Positions 21,530-33,469 of a stretch of 64,000 nucleotides of DNA are shown here, one piece after another. The notes under the pieces are model-generated. The model saw only the letters and a list, made by a program, of their open reading frames with translations. It did not search any database and was not told the DNA's origin. Origin of the DNA: Haliclona indistincta (Eukaryota > Porifera > Demospongiae > Haplosclerida > Chalinidae); the NCBI GenBank assembly GCA_964017065.1, contig OZ024788.1:5695087-5759086 (forward strand), in the 5' to 3' direction. Each line of letters starts with the position of its first letter. The stretch's first letter is position 1. Position numbers and translations under genes: made by a program.

Positions 21530-21745
21530 GATGGCTACACTCAGCCACCGGGTGGCCACGTACCAGCCACCGGATGGCTACACTCAGCCACCGGGTGGCT
21601 ACGTACCAGCCATCGGATGGCTACACTCAGCCACCAGGTGGCTACGTACCAGCCATCGGATGGCTATACAGTATACACAAGCCATCAGATGGCGACACAC
21701 CAGCCACCAGGTGGCTACACAACAGTCATCGAATGACATAGCTAA
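21530..21745. repeat. tandem palindromes with compensating base changes
   Basis: About nine short perfect or near-perfect palindromes spaced 20-25 bp apart, e.g. AGCCACCGGGTGGCT, AGCCATCGGATGGCT, GCCATCAGATGGC and GTCATCGAATGAC. The two arms vary together. The block lies between the RT-RNase H and recombinase parts of the decayed element, possibly inside an intron. Confidence 0.8.
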
Positions 21746-21866
21746 ATCATGATTGCAATCCAATCATCTGCCAGCTAGACACGATGAACATCAAACAAAC
21801 TACCATGCGCTTATTTATTTTTGGTTTATAGCGTCGTGACTAACTGCCCATGCATACTGCTGCTGC

Positions 21867-23960
21867 CTAGGAAGAAAAATTGCACCGGAAAGCAAGCACT
21901 GGAGTATTAGGCAACTCCCCATTAAACAACACTGCACCTGACAATCCTGGTAAAAATAGATGCTGAATTCTAGGTAGCTCCCAAACACCAACTACAAAGT
22001 CTGCGAAAAAATTGCTACCTGGACATAACATGGGCCAAAATGGAGCTGAGAACCAGCATGGGACTACCAGTGTGCCTATAGCATCACACGCCTGAGCATG
22101 CCTAATTACTCTTGGAACCAGTGAGATAGGTGGGCACCACCAGTTATTCTCGCCACCCCAGTGGGATGTGAACGCGTCTATTGCTTCTGTGCCTGGGCTC
22201 CAGTGTCGACTATTAAAACGAGGAAGCTGGGTGTTGTTACAACTAGCAAATCGGTCTACTGTATGTGGACACCTGTTGTAACACACTAAAAACTGCCGGG
22301 TTAAGTTTCCAATCATCATAATCTAAAATTCTACTCAAGTAATCGGCTCGCTCATTGAGCTCTCGTGGAATCCACTCTGGCTCTAAGTGGATATGGTTGT
22401 TCATAGACAGAGAAAACACCTCCAGGGCCACCTTCTGAAGGTGTTCCTTTCTACTACCCACCTGTAGTATACGCACCACATTTTGGTTGTCCGTAAACCA
22501 TCTTACACGTGAATCACGCAACTTAGCTGCCATCGAGTGCAGCACTCGATAAACAGCACTTAGTTCACGCCAGGTTGAGCTCTGCGCCGCTTCCTCTGGC
22601 GACCATTGCCCGAACGCTGTGCTTGGACCATGCTCTACCATGTACCCACCAAAACCTGTGTCACTGGCATCAGAGTACACTACTCTAACAGCAGATGGAG
22701 CTCTCCAAAATGGATGAGCATTAAAGTCAGATACTCTTTCCTCCCAAAAATTGAGCTCATACTCTGCTTCTGGGGAGAGCTGTAAACGATCACACCAACT
22801 ACACCTAGCTTCGATCATTGCATACAAGCTGCGAGTCATGAAGCGAGTTAGAGGGCCAATCGCTAAGCCCATGGCTATTATTTTACCCACCACACTAGCT
22901 AGCAATCTAGCTGGGACCCATCTCATGCCAATGGTCTGTTTTAACTGGCGTTTTAACAAAGATATCTTCTCAGCAGGGACCTCGAGGTGCCCTACTGATG
23001 TATCAATCACAAATCCTAACCACGACAACCTCTGTACAGGTGACCACTGCGATTTAACAGGATGGGTAACAAACCCTGCACTGCTAAGAGTCTTGCGAAC
23101 AAAGTCGCTAGCTGTGAGTGCTGAATGCTTATCAGCAGCGACAGCCAGGCCGTCATCCAAATAGAGAACAATTCTAATGCCACTAGCACGCCAATATCGA
23201 ACCAAAGGACGCAATAGCTTAGTAAAAACATAGCAAGCAGTCGACAACCCGAAGGGCAACACAGAGAACACGTAATAAGCCCCACCCCATTCAATGCCCA
23301 GAAACCTTTGGTGGGCTTCTGCTACATCCACATGATGATACCCTGACTTTAAATCGAACGAAAACAAGTAATCATTACGTTCCAACAGTAACATAGCTGT
23401 TCGTAGATCCTCGTATTTGAATTTTTGCTTCCACAAATATTTGTTCAGATACCGGAGATTGACCACTAACCTCAGCTTACCAGAGCTATTCTCTCCACAG
23501 ACAGAGGACTACATATGTGAGGTTTTAGGTCTATTTGCTTGATGCACCCACCTACCAGCAATTTCTCTAAGCTAGTTTGGACAAATTCAGATCTGAAATA
23601 AGCTGACGGCTGATTTTTCTGCGATCGCACTGGTGGTTCCGATTTGAGCGGCAACGCATAACCCGACTCAATGATAGATAAAACTGACTGCGGTGCAACA
23701 AGCTCTTCCTTCCAAAACGAAATATGCTCTTTAAGTCTACCTTTCACTGTAGGTATTACATTACTAATAGCCTCAGAGGTCACCTCTGCGGCACACATAA
23801 TGTCATGTGACAGCAAAGTTACCTCCTCTGTGTCACCCTCAGCAACAACAACACCTTCAACAACATTGCTAACAACACCAATATCAGCTGCACACCCATC
23901 TGGCAATACTTGTTTACAACTACCAGGCACACCGACCATTCCCCCATGCATGAGTACCAT
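21867..23960 (-). pseudogene. RT-RNase H polyprotein, two frameshifts
   Basis: Three frames cover one protein. 23960-23472 holds the N-terminal RT lead-in (HISFWKEEL, IIESGYALPL). 23466-22243 has KSGYHHVDVAE, LPFGLSTACYVF, the catalytic YLDDGLAVA and RNase H (SDASDTGFGGY, ADYLSRIL). 22319-21867 is the C-terminal extension (TVDRFASCNN, GENNWWCPP, LVVPCW). Frames change near 23500 and near 22270. The N-terminus overlaps the gag frame by about 40 nt. Confidence 0.82.
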
Positions 23961-24876
23961 GTTGACAACTTAACCCATTTGCCCCAGAGGCTGCACCAAG
24001 TGTCTGATCACAAGGGCTCAATACATATGACTCCCCTTCACTATGAACCTCTGAAGGTGCCTCTGACTCATCTACTGCAGGCATACCCGCATTCTCACTA
24101 CTACCTGTACACACATTGTCTACATGCTCTAACTCCATACTACACACAAACCCAGTATCACTATGGACCTTCAGGGGAGGATACCAGACAGTCTTACTGC
24201 TGGAGGCTTGTGTCTTTGGGCAGTAGCTCTTGAGGTGCCCTATCTGCCCGCAAGTGAAACACGGTCCCGGCAACTTGGGCGTGGATTGCTGAGCTGGAGC
24301 ACGCCTCACGAAGGGCAACTGGAACTGAGCTGACGGGTGTGGCTGATAGGTCTGCACCGGCACCATAGCACTGGCTGAGCGCTTTGACGCTTTGCTCTTC
24401 TCGGCAGGTGCCTTCCTTTTGCGAGCAGCCTTTCGCTCCGCAGCCTTCTCCGCCTTCTCCATTCTTTTTTCATCATCTGAGTTATCGGCTAACTCATCCG
24501 CCGTGTATTCGTTCACGACGGCCCAGCCTAGCTCTGACCGGTCCGCAATCTTAATGAGCTTTTGACGCTCGGCTATAGCTTCTCTACCTTTCTTTAGAGA
24601 CTCCAGCGCTGACTTGATGTTACTTGCTGATGGTGTAGAGGCGCTGGAGCCTCCAGACTGCAACTCGACTTCAGCTTCTCGCATTGCGTCGTCCACAGTC
24701 TCGTTGATCTTACTTTGCTCCTCATGGGCTTTCTTTTTAAATACGAATCTGGGCTCCTGCCGAGCTCTTCTAGCTGCAGTTGCAGCCACCTTATCTTGAC
24801 CTTCTCGCAACTCTTTCCTGAATTCCTCCAATTTCTCATCCAACTTCTTCATCATCTTTTCTATTGCCTCCGACAT
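23920..24876 (-). CDS. gag-like protein of the decayed element (318 aa)
   Basis: An N-terminal charged coiled-coil-like region (MMKKLDEKLEEFRKEL) is followed by a basic stretch (RKAARKRKAPAEKSK) and a CCHC zinc knuckle (CFTCGQIGHLKSYC). This frame is intact although the rest of the element is broken. Confidence 0.75.
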   Translation of the reverse strand: MSEAIEKMMKKLDEKLEEFRKELREGQDKVAATAARRARQEPRFVFKKKAHEEQSKINETVDDAMREAEVELQSGGSSASTPSASNIKSALESLKKGREAIAERQKLIKIADRSELGWAVVNEYTADELADNSDDEKRMEKAEKAAERKAARKRKAPAEKSKASKRSASAMVPVQTYQPHPSAQFQLPFVRRAPAQQSTPKLPGPCFTCGQIGHLKSYCPKTQASSSKTVWYPPLKVHSDTGFVCSMELEHVDNVCTGSSENAGMPAVDESEAPSEVHSEGESYVLSPCDQTLGAASGANGLSCQHGTHAWGNGRCAW

Positions 24877-24918
24877 CGTGAAAACGAAGTAGTACTTGAT
24901 AAAATAAGAATTTGCTGA

Positions 24919-25566
24919 TTTAATAACCTACGTGGCCCACTCAGTGAATAGCCACTATCCTCCGGAACCATACGGATGATGGAAGGAGGAGATTGGTAAA
25001 ACCGCAAGGGACACTCCCCGTATTCAACCCACCCGCCCGGGTGGGTCGTCCCTGCAATATGCAGGGGCCAGTATATATATAACAACCACCTTATAGGTTG
25101 GTCGTCCCTGCAATATGCAGGGGCCAGTGTAACAACCACCTTATAGGTTGGTCGTCCCTGCAATATGCAGGGGCCAGTGTAACAACCACCTTATAGGTTG
25201 GTCGTCCCTGCAATATGCAGGGGCCAGTGTAACAACCACCTTATAGGTTGGTCGCCCTGCCAAGCAGGGGCCTAATGTAACAACCACCTTATAGGTTGGT
25301 CGCCCTGCCAAGCAGGGGCCTTTAAATGTAGATATCCGACCATACACATCGGTCGCCCTGTCCATAAGCAGGGGGCCACTCACACTACATGTGCACCACC
25401 CAAATTACTCCGAATGCTATGTGCAGGTGTGCCCTACCAGTCGGAGGGATTTGCATGCAGGCTGCACCCTCACCATGCTTCATTCTGCCACCAGATTGAA
25501 CTAAGCAGACACTGCTAGGATTACTAGAAGGGAGTGTGTATTGACGACTCGAGAGACGTCAACGCC
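24919..25566 (-). repeat. 648-bp direct repeat, copy 1, with hairpin array
   Basis: Starts TTTAATAACCTACGTGGCCC, ends at ACGTCAACGCC, and matches 25946-26593 apparently base for base. Such similarity points to recent duplication or gene conversion. It is the 5' terminal region of the decayed element on the minus strand. Confidence 0.85.
25043..25380. repeat. about 50-bp units, each with two hairpins
   Basis: Seven units. Each has CCCTGCAATATGCAGGG (or the shorter CCCTGCCAAGCAGGG) and most also CAACC-ACCTTATA-GGTTG. The loops differ while the stems stay paired. The block is duplicated at 26070-26407. Confidence 0.85.
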
Positions 25567-25945
25567 AGCAACCATAGTTATGCAAGTTATGTTTACTTCC
25601 CAGTACATGTAAATTGCGCAACCATGGGGAGTGTATGTCATCATGACACCGATGCCCTTGCGGAGCTCACACTCTGAGAGTGGAGAAGTTCACGAACAAC
25701 ACATAACTGAAGAAGAGAAAGTGATGGACACATAAGAGAGAGGAAGAAAGATGAGGGGATAATATTCCAGGGAGAGTAAGAAAGGAAAAACATACTGATA
25801 AGGAAAGGGAGAAGGATAGTAGAGGGAGAGGAGGGAGGGAGACAGCAAGGATGGTCATGCTGGTCCTCACGTGACAATGATCGCGGAATAGGGGAGTGTC
25901 CACTTGATTATTAACTATGCCTATGCACTGAGGCATAAGCACGTA
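25567..25945. other. spacer between the long direct repeats
   Basis: Non-coding, with a purine-rich run at about 25680-25850. Its last 105 bp (25842-25946) recur at 31617-31722. Confidence 0.6.
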
Positions 25946-26593
25946 TTTAATAACCTACGTGGCCCACTCAGTGAATAGCCACTATCCTCCGGAACCATAC
26001 GGATGATGGAAGGAGGAGATTGGTAAAACCGCAAGGGACACTCCCCGTATTCAACCCACCCGCCCGGGTGGGTCGTCCCTGCAATATGCAGGGGCCAGTA
26101 TATATATAACAACCACCTTATAGGTTGGTCGTCCCTGCAATATGCAGGGGCCAGTGTAACAACCACCTTATAGGTTGGTCGTCCCTGCAATATGCAGGGG
26201 CCAGTGTAACAACCACCTTATAGGTTGGTCGTCCCTGCAATATGCAGGGGCCAGTGTAACAACCACCTTATAGGTTGGTCGCCCTGCCAAGCAGGGGCCT
26301 AATGTAACAACCACCTTATAGGTTGGTCGCCCTGCCAAGCAGGGGCCTTTAAATGTAGATATCCGACCATACACATCGGTCGCCCTGTCCATAAGCAGGG
26401 GGCCACTCACACTACATGTGCACCACCCAAATTACTCCGAATGCTATGTGCAGGTGTGCCCTACCAGTCGGAGGGATTTGCATGCAGGCTGCACCCTCAC
26501 CATGCTTCATTCTGCCACCAGATTGAACTAAGCAGACACTGCTAGGATTACTAGAAGGGAGTGTGTATTGACGACTCGAGAGACGTCAACGCC
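25946..26593 (-). repeat. 648-bp direct repeat, copy 2
   Basis: Second copy of 24919-25566, including the hairpin array. Confidence 0.85.
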
Positions 26594-26699
26594 CACCCAA
26601 CACACTCCCTAGACTGATTCTCTTCCCCTCTACCAATAGACTATCCAACACGGTTCATTCTAACCTAACCTCTTAGGCCATAATACCCGCCCTGAGACC

Positions 26700-27245
26700 A
26701 CCTATGCTAACTTGTACGCATGATTAATGCTCAAGTGTTGTACGCATGATACCACCTCAACACCCCAGCATGCGAGAGGAAGAGCACGGGGATAGTATAG
26801 TTCATGAGTCATTCTCTCAGGAATTGTTGAAACACATATCGCGAGGACCGGGGCGTCACATACATTTGCACATATTGCATAGCGAGCAATTCCGGCGGGA
26901 GGAAACCCTGACGAATTTGGCCAATTGTCGAGCATTCGCCAACATAACATTCGCCTAAGTCTGCTTTTTCTATTGCCGTAATACGTGAGCCAGGCTCTTG
27001 ACGCCAAAATTAAATTCGCCAGCACACAAAATCTGGGTCACTTGCCAAAATTTTGACCCCCAAATCTCCCGCCATACGGTATATCCAGCCTTGTAGGCTG
27101 GGCAGCCACTACGAGCACAAAAGTCGCCCTGCCCGTGCAGCATCATGAGCTGGGAAACCACTATTAGCGCCAGCACGATGGTGACCACTCCACATCATAG
27201 CATAATACTTGGATGGACACCTGCGGGAAACCTAGTGAGTTAAGG
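26700..27245. repeat. repeat family copy 1
   Basis: Shares order and sequence with 27945-28310: a TTAATGCTCAAG(T/G)GTTGTACG start, a CACCCCAGCATGC block, a TCTCTCAGGAATTG block, and an ending with ATACTTGGATGG and AACCTAGTG. Probably a non-autonomous mobile element. The end weakly resembles the 3' part of 5S rRNA genes. Confidence 0.6.
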
Positions 27246-27944
27246 AGTAAATGAACACTAACATTGAATGGCACTGGGCAGCAGCCTGTCCTCGACTATG
27301 AAGACTCCTGTCATTAAGTGCAACATTGGGCCAAGGCAGCTATCATTTCGACTGACCCATGAGTGTGTCACGCATCGAGGAGCGGAGGTATTAGACAACC
27401 AAACAGATACATTACAGAGTTAACGAAACCGACCTACCTACAAACACATAGCCACCGACAATCACAGACAACATAAAACACTTAACTATTGCAGCCAGTT
27501 TAGGAAAAGCCGCACAACAAATATTGAAAACGTTCATACAACAACAATAATATTGATTGCACCAATGTATGATGATATCATTAATAAACACACACAGTCA
27601 TACGTTTCTATCTGTACAATGTGCACCAATGGGAAGGACTTAGCCAACCATGCAGCCTGAAGTCTGAGATTCATATCGTACAAGGGGTCCTGAATCAGTT
27701 TGAACAATAGCCGCATGACAGAAGCTCAATATGCACGTAGCTAACTTGAGGGAGTGACACATACGCCCACTACGTACAAACAACACTGCCCGTTATATAT
27801 ACATGTAACCGAGGGGTCAGGGAGGGAAGACAAACACAAAACGCCACCAGTAGGCCAACATGTGGTGAGAAGACAGGATCACGTGTTCGCCCCCAGAGGG
27901 TGCCCCGCCCACTTATCATTGACTCATTGTAATGCTGACAATAA
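27246..27944. other. no gene recognised
   Basis: Non-coding spacer between the two repeat-family copies; only short unsupported frames. Confidence 0.5.
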
Positions 27945-28310
27945 TATTTAATGCTCAAGGGTTGTACGTATAATAACACTTCGACACCCCAGCATGCAAG
28001 AGGAAGAGAAAGGGGATAGTATGTATGAGGAAGGGGATAGTATGAAGAAGGGAAGGGGAAAGTAAGGAAGGGGATAGTAGGAAGGGGATAGAGGAATGGG
28101 ATAGTTCATTGGTCAATCTCTCAGGAATTGCTGAAATATATAAGTGGACCGGGATGCCAAACAAATATGCCCGTAAATCCAGCACTGCAGGTTGGGCAGC
28201 CACTACGAGCACCAAAGTTGCCGTGCATATCCAGCATTGAATGGTGACCACTCCACAACATAGCATAATACTTGGATGGGCACCCGCGGAAAACCTAGTG
28301 GGTTACAAGA
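27945..28310. repeat. repeat family copy 2
   Basis: Second copy of the 26700 repeat, with an added purine-rich GGGGATAGTA minisatellite at about 28010-28105. Confidence 0.6.
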
Positions 28311-31300
28311 CACCACAGGTGTCCCAAACCAGTAGCCAACTGCAGAGACACAGCAAGTGTACCCTGATATATCCTTCGTCATTAAGATCACCGTGGCGCT
28401 GGGGCGGGACACCTACTCCCACCCCTGCCACTGCAAGAGAGGAACACAACACACCCCACGAGCAGGTCCCGGTCCCTAGCCAGATGGCAGCACAATGACA
28501 GCAACACCCTGCAGAGCCACAGAGCACACGCCCCTAGGACTCCTGCAGCTTGGGATTATATAAGTCTAAGAGACTTCCACCAATAGAGCGTAACGCTATA
28601 TACACTCCCAATCACACCATCATGATCATTCAGTAAGACACATATATTTCATTTGAAATCTAAAAACTAACCAACAACTATCCCTTCTACATAACATGGG
28701 TGGTAATGCTACGCAGTAAACTGTACGCGTTACACTCCATGCTATCATTTTTTTTTTTTTTTTTCTTTTAATGGTTGTAATGTGGTGCCTGCTTGCAAAC
28801 CCCATTGGACACTGGGCGATGGATAGGCACTTCTGCTCTGACATAGACAATTATATTGCTGGGCACAACTCTGCATCAGTCCCGCAACGCGTTCCTCGTG
28901 AATTGACACCAGAGTCGACTAGCTATGGCACAACCAGTTCCCCCTGAAGCTGTATTCAATTTGTTCATTCTTTGAACACGCATTCCTAGTAAGGCTGCAT
29001 CTCACTCAGCTACCTATCTATAGCCATCTGAATTGGTATAATGGTGACGAACAGGTATTCTGAGAGGAGCGGCTGTCAACTCTCGGTTGGCTCGTCACAC
29101 AATAAAACGGGAATCAAGTCAACAATAATTCACAACCCATACACCATGGTACTCCTTAGGCAGGTACTGATCTTAGCTCCTAATAAACCAAGGGGCGCGC
29201 TTTATCAAAACAGCATCAATATGCTCCGGTCCATCAGACTCGCCCGTCCAACGTCGGTTAGACGTGCGGTTCCAGGGAACGTGTGGCTATTGTGTGGCAG
29301 TGATCCTACATAAATACATGTAGTATGCTAGGAGTGGGTTTATCATGTGCTTAAATTCGTAAGTCACCCCAGCAACCAATACACGAGCTATAGCTGGTAT
29401 TCCATTGGCGACCACATCAATGCCATGGCTATATGGTTGACCTAATTAGCACCCGGCTCATTATACCCTGCCACATTAATTCATCACCAGTGAGACTGCA
29501 GCTAACTGTAAGCTCTTGAGTCTACTAACCTGTATACTTGCAACAATACACAATACCACCATGGCTTAACCTCTATGCATAAATCCTAAGTATGCTAATG
29601 CTATGTGCCGCGAGCCAAAAGATGTACCACCATTCTGTTGGGTAACGGACTTAACTAGTCACAAACCCTCACGAACACATGAAGACATGTAAGTTATAGA
29701 CTACACTCAAGTGGAGCTTCCCCCACCTCAATTTCACTGACAATGCATGAGAGCCACAAAATTAATGACAGAGACGATGGAGACCGTGCTGTCACACAAA
29801 GTAAAATACAAATGCTAGCACACAAGAACAATCTCACCATTTGCAATGGCCAGACTGACTGTGTGCAACAGAATGAAACAACTTTGCAGCTCTTTAACGT
29901 TAGTGTTGAAAACATGAACTTAAATGGTGTATGTCTTTGAGAAGCACTGCCAACCAAACATTCACAGCATGCAACAAAAAACACAGCATGTATTCTTCAA
30001 TGCCAATAGGCTGGCTGTTGACTACTGTATAGAGGCCAGGCAGAGATGGGCACGTAATTAGTACAGTCAGGAGCCCACATTGATTATATATAGTCTACTG
30101 TAGTCATGCCAACATCAGGCAGATGACAGCACCATGTTGAATATACACGCCAGCGACTGCACTTAATAAGAACATAACTGGAACTGCAGACAGAGATACC
30201 ACTACAGACCGTACAACCAGACGACAACGTGTAGTGTACACATGAATGGGTTGGCTTGGCGATGCTGGTACCTTAACCCGTAACTTTCAATCAATGTAAC
30301 AGAAGAAACTCGAATTAGCTGGATTAATGACACATGTGGGTGAGGTTTAGAAATTATTCTCCCTAGATTTCCATGAAACTACACTATTCCGGCAAAAGAT
30401 GCGCCTTCTTGCTGCTTATCCATTTAATGATCCCATGTAATTGTACCCACTTTACGCACACTTAACCACACTCTATGAGCCTGCATTATAGCATGAACTA
30501 CACTAAAGACACATTGCAACAATAAATAATTATAGCCTAATCTAGTTAGTCACTATCAAGGTACCCTCACCTGCCTAATAAGCTGAACTGCACATTAGCA
30601 GCTTTTTATTGCCACCGCTAAGATACCACTAAAAGCATACACAGCCCACCTGACAGAAGAGCAGCCACCAGAATAATAGCGCGTATCACAATATTATGTG
30701 ACCCGATTTTAGAAAACCCGATTTATCGCGCAAGAATGAAAACTAGAGTTATTGATACCAATGGAAAGCTTAGGGAATGGCGATCGTAATAGTACCTTTC
30801 ACGCCGTACTAGCTGCCATGGTTGCCGAGTTATAGCGCGAAGTGTGCATCCTAGTAATCGTACATTGATTTGTGAAAAACGCAATTATTCATTGCTGTCA
30901 CGTTTAGTGTGCAAGTACGTGTACTACACGTAAGTCCGTATACGTAAAATGTCACGCGATGTTTCTCTATCTTAGCAACAGCGTGTATAGGCACTTGGAG
31001 CGCTATTTGAAAGTAGTTTTCTGTGTATTCCTGCTCCCAAGGACCATAGGGGATGCTACCAGAAGTCTCCTTGCTGAACATTACTATTCGCTTACCTAAG
31101 CGCTGTTGTTCGTTCGTTGCTTTCTGTCGTCAGGGCAACTGTTCTATCATGTGACCGTGCACACCTCCGTTACACGCGATGAATGGCGATTCTAGTCACT
31201 GAAACTAAACGCTTCTCCTCTGGAAACTAGAGCGCGCACAAGCGTCGCTGGTACACGAGAAGGTACCCAGAACATTAGAGTCCTAAGGCGAATGCACAGA

Positions 31301-31616
31301 ACACGCACTACTTCACCGACCACGTGACTACTACAATCAAACGCAGAACTTATACAGACTTCTTTTGTTAGGTAGGTAGACGCGATGCTAACAGTCAAGA
31401 GACAACAACATAACACGGCACTCACCTCGCGGATGACCTATACCTGTCTAGCGTCCGGATAACAGTAGTACCCACGGACACAAAACGAGCGACTCACGTA
31501 CCAAACGCCAACAGCCATTGCGAATACAGCAAGTGAACACGTGCATGCTGCTGTTTGCCGACCCGGATGGGGCAATATACACTCGCGGGGAGCAAGGCTT
31601 GGTATCCTAGCTTAAA
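28311..31616. other. no gene recognised
   Basis: Long non-coding stretch with a poly-T run at about 28748-28764. No frame has a paralogue, motif or convincing splice structure. Confidence 0.45.
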
Positions 31617-31899
31617 GACAGCAAGGATGGTCATGCTGGTCCTCACGTGACAATGATCGCGGAATAGGGGAGTGTCCACTTGATTATTAACTATGCCTAT
31701 GCACTGAGGCATAAGCACGTATAATTTGCTGATAATTTGCTGATAATTAACTGAGTGGCGAAATGCACAACCCTAGAATGACTACATTAACTAACCCACA
31801 CCTTAAATACTCTACCACACAATGACATCATGCTACGTCATGCATTGTCGGGAGCATATTTTCCGTCTAATTACTTCGTAAAACGACACAAAATATATA
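31617..31899. mobile_element. composite derivative of both retroelements
   Basis: 31617-31722 copies 25842-25946 from the decayed element. 31723-31744 is AATTTGCTGAT twice, a motif also found at 24909-24919. 31745-31899 joins the 63-bp 5' segment and the 95-bp 3' segment of the intact element with everything between deleted. It carries no coding sequence. Confidence 0.7.
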
Positions 31900-31937
31900 C
31901 ACTGTTCTACTTCATTTTGAGTCAGTGAACTCAGTAA

Positions 31938-32464
31938 GGGAGTCTGTATTCACTGGACTGGACTACTGGACTGGATTACTGGACTGGACTACTGGACTGG
32001 AAAACCACATCCCAAATGAACGCATTTTGACCATGCCCACCCAAAACTTAGGCAAAATTACAAGTTAGTTAGACAAAATTATAATACTGGGCAGCGTTAG
32101 GTCCATACTGTTCAAGTTAGGCGAATACTGGGCACCGTTAGGTCCATACTGTGCAAGTTAGGCGAATACTGGGCGCCGTTAGGTCCATACTGTGCAAGTT
32201 AGGCGAATACTGGGCGCTGTTAGGCGAAGGTTTTTAGGGTCTTGGGTTTAGGTAACAATAGTTTCCATGATAAATGACAGCCTAAAACAATATGGCAAAC
32301 TCCAGAGCTAGCCGGCACTGGTCGTGACTACTGTATCTAGTTATCTACCGAGGTATCTTCATGAGTGAGGTGTGGTATATTCGTATTTTGGGTGTGGTTT
32401 TCCAGTCCAGTAGTCCAGTTCAGTAATCCAGTCCAGTAGTCCAGTCCAGCGTTTACAGACTCCC
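31938..32464. mobile_element. MITE with repetitive inverted termini
   Basis: The ends start GGGAGTCTGTA and continue into CTGGACTACTGGACTGG repeats in opposite orientation, followed by AAAACCACA/TGTGGTTTT. The interior has three to four tandem units of about 40 bp (GTTAGGTCCATACTG...GCGAATACTGGGC) at 32087-32225. No coding capacity. Confidence 0.75.
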
Positions 32465-32469
32465 CAAAC

Positions 32470-33190
32470 ACAAGTCACCCAAGCACTTCACAAGCTTGAT
32501 GTCGCCCAGGAAGCAACAATAAATCATTTAATGTTGCTTTACGTGATTTATGGCACTTGGGCTGTGGTCTCGTGCCATACATTGCGTAAAGCAGTCTTCC
32601 CCTACATTGAGTAATACATAGTTGATTTCATCTCACTTCAAATTTAGTATGAGCATGATCTGTGTGCAGTGCATTGTCAACACCACCCACGGCAAGCACT
32701 TAACGCTTCATGCACGCATTTGATACTCACGCTAATCTCAAAGTGAGATTAAATCAACTGTGTGAGGTGTGAGGTCTATTTTGCGTCAAACTGCACAATG
32801 CACAGTTGTAGATTGTATGCAGTAGTGTACAGTATTGTATTTCAAGCACTGGAGCAACAGTTGTGGTTATCACTGATGAGGAATGAATAAGATTTGATGT
32901 TGACAAGTACAGATTATTGAGACAATGACGAAAAACCATACACATGCATGCTAACAGTTTTCTAATACTGTAGATTGGGAAATTTTAGGCGTTAGAATAT
33001 TTCCGTTGTCCATCCTTTTGAAGAAAATTAAATACGCGAAAATTTAACGCGCACAATGCGCATTTGTATTATACGTGTAGCTAGTGACGAAATTTAAACG
33101 TAAAAATTTTGCAGCCGAAAATTTCCCGATCCACGGTGACACTATGTATACATAGGGTTATGGACTGGATTGAACGACATTAGTGATGTT
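32470..33190. other. no gene recognised
   Basis: Intergenic DNA between the transposon block and the resumed gene array. Confidence 0.5.
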
Positions 33191-33199
33191 CATTAATGG

Positions 33200-33450
33200 G
33201 TGCTCTGCGCCGGTATACCTCCATTGATTGGTCATGACACATTTTTAGAGTTTGCACTTGTATGTCACATCCGACTGGAAATGTTTCTAATACTTCTTTG
33301 GCCCTTAATTTTATACCCTCAATTTAGTATGCTTGTGATATTATCCAGTGTCCAATAATCATCATAGATATTCATGTCATTCAAATTGCTTGATCTACTC
33401 TCCATCGCTTCAATATGTACCCCATGAATTCATGAAATTAAGTCAGACAG
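33200..33450 (-). pseudogene. 3' fragment of the vWA-papain gene
   Basis: Nucleotide similarity to 12581-12925 (TTTTATACCCTCAATTTAG, ATTATCCAGTGTCC, CCCATGAATTCATGAAA). The zinc-ribbon part has a large deletion and the frame is broken. It sits directly downstream, on the minus strand, of an orphan CH promoter. Confidence 0.75.
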
Positions 33451-33469
33451 AGCTGCTGACTGTGTTGTG

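Larger units (their letters stand above)
20330..26593 (-). mobile_element. decayed DIRS/Ngaro-like element, opposite orientation
   Basis: On the minus strand: hairpin-rich direct repeats, gag (24876), RT-RNase H (23960-21867, two frameshifts) and tyrosine recombinase (21355-20348, one stop and two frameshifts). Its 3' end meets the 3' end of the intact element within about 30 bp, so the two converge. It belongs to a different subfamily from its neighbour: the gag has a CCHC knuckle instead of CCCH, and the RT has a long C-terminal extension. Confidence 0.78.

Noticed and set aside
24919..26593. CRISPR-like appearance of regularly spaced palindromes
   Set aside because: Units are contiguous without unique spacers and belong to a retroelement terminus in a eukaryotic genome.
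31192..31425. 77-aa minus-strand frame with a GTGAGT donor-like site
   Set aside because: No true ATG, no homologue in the window and no motif.
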